Below, one piece after another: positions 61,905 to 64,000 of a DNA stretch of 64,000 bases. Under the pieces are notes generated by a model. It saw nothing but the letters and a program-made list of their open reading frames with translations. It had not been told where the DNA came from and did not search any database. The translations under genes and the position numbers were made by a program. The stretch's first letter is position 1; each line of letters begins with the position of its first letter. This DNA comes from JAQIBY01 sp963676165 (GTDB lineage Bacteria > Bacteroidota > Bacteroidia > Bacteroidales > ML635J-15): NCBI GenBank assembly GCA_963676165.1, contig OY781043.1:1054001-1118000 (forward strand), in the 5' to 3' direction.

Positions 61905-64000
61905 CTACGGTCTCGTAATACCATTAATAAAAGTTTCTACAAAGCCGATGATTTTGCCAGTAACCCTTTCAGCTACAGTTTTACGTTCTTTTAGACTTGG
62001 TCTTTTGTTCATCATGTCGATGATGTCGTCACGCAATGGTGTTTTTTCAGTGAAGAGATAGTTGCCAATGACTTCTTGCAACTTTTCAGCATTCAGATCT
62101 TCATCTTTGCTGAGGTTTTCAATGGCGAGTAGTCTTTCTTTGCTCCAGTAGTTTGCAAAGGCATCGGGAATGTCGTCAGAATCGTTAATGTGAGGTAAGT
62201 TCTCGTGAATGAATCTTTCAATTAGTTCACGTTTCGAGCGCATTTTTGTGTCGCCTGTCATAATGTCTATGATTGCCTTTTTCTGAGACTCATGTTCATC
62301 TTCTTTGGCATCTTTCAGTTTGGCGAGAAGCTTAAGGATATAAGCAACATTGATTTCATCACGATGAATTAATTCTAATTCAAAATCTACATCATTAAGG
62401 ATGGATACTTTCTCTTTCTGGTGCTGACTTTTTGCTTTATCATACAAATCAAGATATTTGCTCTTGTAATCTTCAAAGCCTTGTTCTTCCATAGATAGGT
62501 CGTCATAACTAAACTCGGTAAAGGTGTTCAGTACATTCTTGATGCGCATTAGTTCTCGGAACGCTTTTATGAACTCCAACTCTTTTTCTTCATCCTGCAA
62601 ATTGTTGACGCTGTTTACAGTTGGTGCAATTTGTAACAAATCAATAAATGCCTTATTGAACATCGCAACATATTCTTCATATGGTTGTATGATGATTTCT
62701 TCCTTGGCATTTGTGTTTGAGAAAAGTGAAATTGCATCATCTGTTGCTTCTTTCAGGTTGCGAAAGGATACAATGTTGCCTTGTGATTTTAACTCATTCA
62801 GAATTCGGTTTGTTCTGGAATATGCCTGAATTAATCCATGATATTTGAGATTTTTATCAACGTAAAGTGTATTCAGAGTCTTGCTGTCAAAGCCAGTTAA
62901 AAACATGTTTACGACTAGAAGTACGTCAATCTGTTTTTTCTTGACTCGCTTTGCGATGTCATTGTAATAATTGTAAAAACTCTGACTGTCTTTGGTTGTA
63001 AAGTTTGTGCTGAATTCTTTGTTGTAATGCCCAATAAATTCTTCGAGAGAGTCTCTTGAATGTTGTGAGTTTAATCCGTAAGCTCGGTTTGGTTCTGCTG
63101 CAATTTTCGAAGAAGTGTCTTCTTGAAGCTCCTCGTCTATGAATGCATTACCAATGGCATCTTTGTCGTCTTCGTTCGCTTGGTAGGAATAGATGCATGC
63201 TATCCGTAAATTATGTTCACCAGCTTCTTTTTTCTCATGAAATATTTTGTAATACTCAATGAGTGTATCAACACTTGATACTGCAAAAATACTTGTAAAT
63301 TCCTTGTTGTGTGTTTTTCTGGTGTGATTTGCAATGATGTAATCTACAATGTTGTTTAAGCGTACCGGAGCATTCATAACTTCGGCTTCATCAATGGCTT
63401 CAACGTTGATGTCTAAAATGTTTTCTTTCTTTTTAAACGTGCTAATGTATTCAATGGCAAATTTTAAAACATTTTCATCACGTATGGCATCGGTTATCAC
63501 ATATTGATGCAGTTTTTTATCGAACAGCATTGCTGTTGTTCTTTTTCCAAATTCATTCGTGCCTGCATTTTTATCAAAGATCGGAGTACCAGTAAAACCA
63601 AACATCTGACTTTTCGTGAAGAAGTTTTTGATATCGTCATGGGTTTTCCCAAATTGTGAGCGATGACATTCATCAAAAATGAAAACAATGTGTTTGTCTT
63701 TCAATGTTTCCATTTTGCTCAGATATCTGGATTTGCTGATGGCAGTATTGAGTTTTTGAATGGTTGTTACTATTAGTTTGTTGTCTCCAGCCATTTGGTT
63801 TACCAATGTGTTGGTGTTGGTTGTGCCATCAATGCTGCCTTTGCTGAAAGCGTTGAATTCTTTTGTGGTTTGATAGTCCAGATCTCTGCGATCAACGACA
63901 AAGACCACTTTGTGAACCTTTGGAAAGTTGGTGAGAATCTGAGCCGTTTTAAACGAAGTGAGTGTTTTCCCAGACCCTGTGGTATGCCAGATGTATCCAA
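61905..64000 (-). CDS. hsdR: type I restriction enzyme subunit R, partial
   Basis: Frame open to the right edge (about 698 residues of a usual 950-1,100). Beyond the in-frame start at 63908 the frame continues to base 64000 with GYIWHTTGSGKTLTSFKTAQ, holding Walker A. Then DECHRSQFGKTHDD (motif II), GFTGTPIFDKNAG (motif III), a second RecA-like domain with VVNMFLTGFDSKTLNTLYVDK and LIQAYSRTNRIL (motif VI), and a C-terminal helical part. It translocates DNA and cuts at a distance; the N-terminal endonuclease domain lies outside. HsdM and HsdS are not in the window; they should be upstream, right of 64000. Confidence 0.95.
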   Translation of the reverse strand, partial: GYIWHTTGSGKTLTSFKTAQILTNFPKVHKVVFVVDRRDLDYQTTKEFNAFSKGSIDGTTNTNTLVNQMAGDNKLIVTTIQKLNTAISKSRYLSKMETLKDKHIVFIFDECHRSQFGKTHDDIKNFFTKSQMFGFTGTPIFDKNAGTNEFGKRTTAMLFDKKLHQYVITDAIRDENVLKFAIEYISTFKKKENILDINVEAIDEAEVMNAPVRLNNIVDYIIANHTRKTHNKEFTSIFAVSSVDTLIEYYKIFHEKKEAGEHNLRIACIYSYQANEDDKDAIGNAFIDEELQEDTSSKIAAEPNRAYGLNSQHSRDSLEEFIGHYNKEFSTNFTTKDSQSFYNYYNDIAKRVKKKQIDVLLVVNMFLTGFDSKTLNTLYVDKNLKYHGLIQAYSRTNRILNELKSQGNIVSFRNLKEATDDAISLFSNTNAKEEIIIQPYEEYVAMFNKAFIDLLQIAPTVNSVNNLQDEEKELEFIKAFRELMRIKNVLNTFTEFSYDDLSMEEQGFEDYKSKYLDLYDKAKSQHQKEKVSILNDVDFELELIHRDEINVAYILKLLAKLKDAKEDEHESQKKAIIDIMTGDTKMRSKRELIERFIHENLPHINDSDDIPDAFANYWSKERLLAIENLSKDEDLNAEKLQEVIGNYLFTEKTPLRDDIIDMMNKRPSLKERKTVAERVTGKIIGFVETFINGITRP

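Noticed and set aside
63800..64000. 66-residue minus-strand frame at the right edge
   Set aside because: Out-of-frame shadow of hsdR; the Walker A sequence lies in the hsdR frame, which stays open to the edge.
1..64000. CRISPR arrays and rRNA genes
   Set aside because: No regularly spaced direct repeats and no rRNA sequence were seen anywhere in the window.

Overview
The window reads as chromosomal DNA of a Bacteroidota bacterium, most likely a Bacteroidia- or Cytophaga-type marine or sediment organism. The evidence is type IX secretion (T9SS) C-terminal sorting domains, a GldI-like FKBP lipoprotein, a SusC-type carboxypeptidase-regulatory TonB-dependent receptor, DUF4294 and DUF5063 proteins, a 29-residue COX24/AURKAIP1-type ribosomal protein, AT-rich start regions with little Shine-Dalgarno, and TAnnTTTG -7 promoter boxes. 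A pyruvate:ferredoxin oxidoreductase with a flavodoxin points to anaerobic or microaerobic pyruvate oxidation; an Fe-type superoxide dismutase and an ETF/acyl-CoA dehydrogenase set suggest oxygen tolerance and acyl-CoA oxidation. Genus and species cannot be read from the sequence.

Layout. 1-8.6 kb: 3' end of nifJ, an FISUMP lipoprotein, a small exported protein, an M48 protease, flavodoxin and ribosomal protein S1. 8.6-11 kb: a gene-free tract with palindromes and one copy of a dispersed repeat, interrupted by a complete IS256-family element (imperfect inverted repeats, 8-bp target duplication), then a TonB-domain/T9SS-domain fusion. 12.0-18.2 kb: an accessory segment whose three gene units (TPR protein; IS110 plus an exported protein; DUF4279 protein) are each bounded by complementary GTT.../...AAC motifs and separated by imperfectly palindromic spacers, as in integron gene cassettes, followed by a broken BRO-N gene. 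No integrase is present. 18.3-22.7 kb: acyl-CoA dehydrogenase, ETF alpha and beta, SOD. 22.8-27 kb: two exported repeat/beta-helix proteins and an NlpC/P60 hydrolase.

27-38.6 kb: PgpH-type c-di-AMP phosphodiesterase, TonB-dependent receptor, LemA with two DUF3137 proteins, PEGA protein, SUMF1-type lipoprotein, small membrane protein. 38.6-43.8 kb (minus strand): J-domain protein, a frameshifted tiny membrane protein, a run of three FKBP-type isomerase lipoproteins behind an NrnA-like DHH phosphoesterase, and a DciA-like protein. 43.9-49.7 kb: T9SS cargo, DUF5063/exonuclease pair, DUF4294 protein, EamA transporter and apolipoprotein N-acyltransferase. 49.7-50.5 kb: second copy of the dispersed repeat. 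50.5-59.2 kb: DsbD, RNase G, COX24-like protein, HU, MutY, a polyprenyl glycosylphosphotransferase, a lipoprotein and a Gfo/Idh/MocA oxidoreductase.

59.5-64 kb: tRNA-Arg(UCU) followed by a defence-like cluster on the minus strand: a PLD-fold protein with two zinc ribbons, an AbiV-like HEPN protein, a 49-residue Gly/Ser-rich protein and the type I restriction subunit HsdR, cut by the window edge. The most noteworthy items are the integrase-less cassette-like array at 12.0-17.7 kb, the IS110 element inside it with a possible bridge-RNA region, and the tRNA-adjacent defence cluster.
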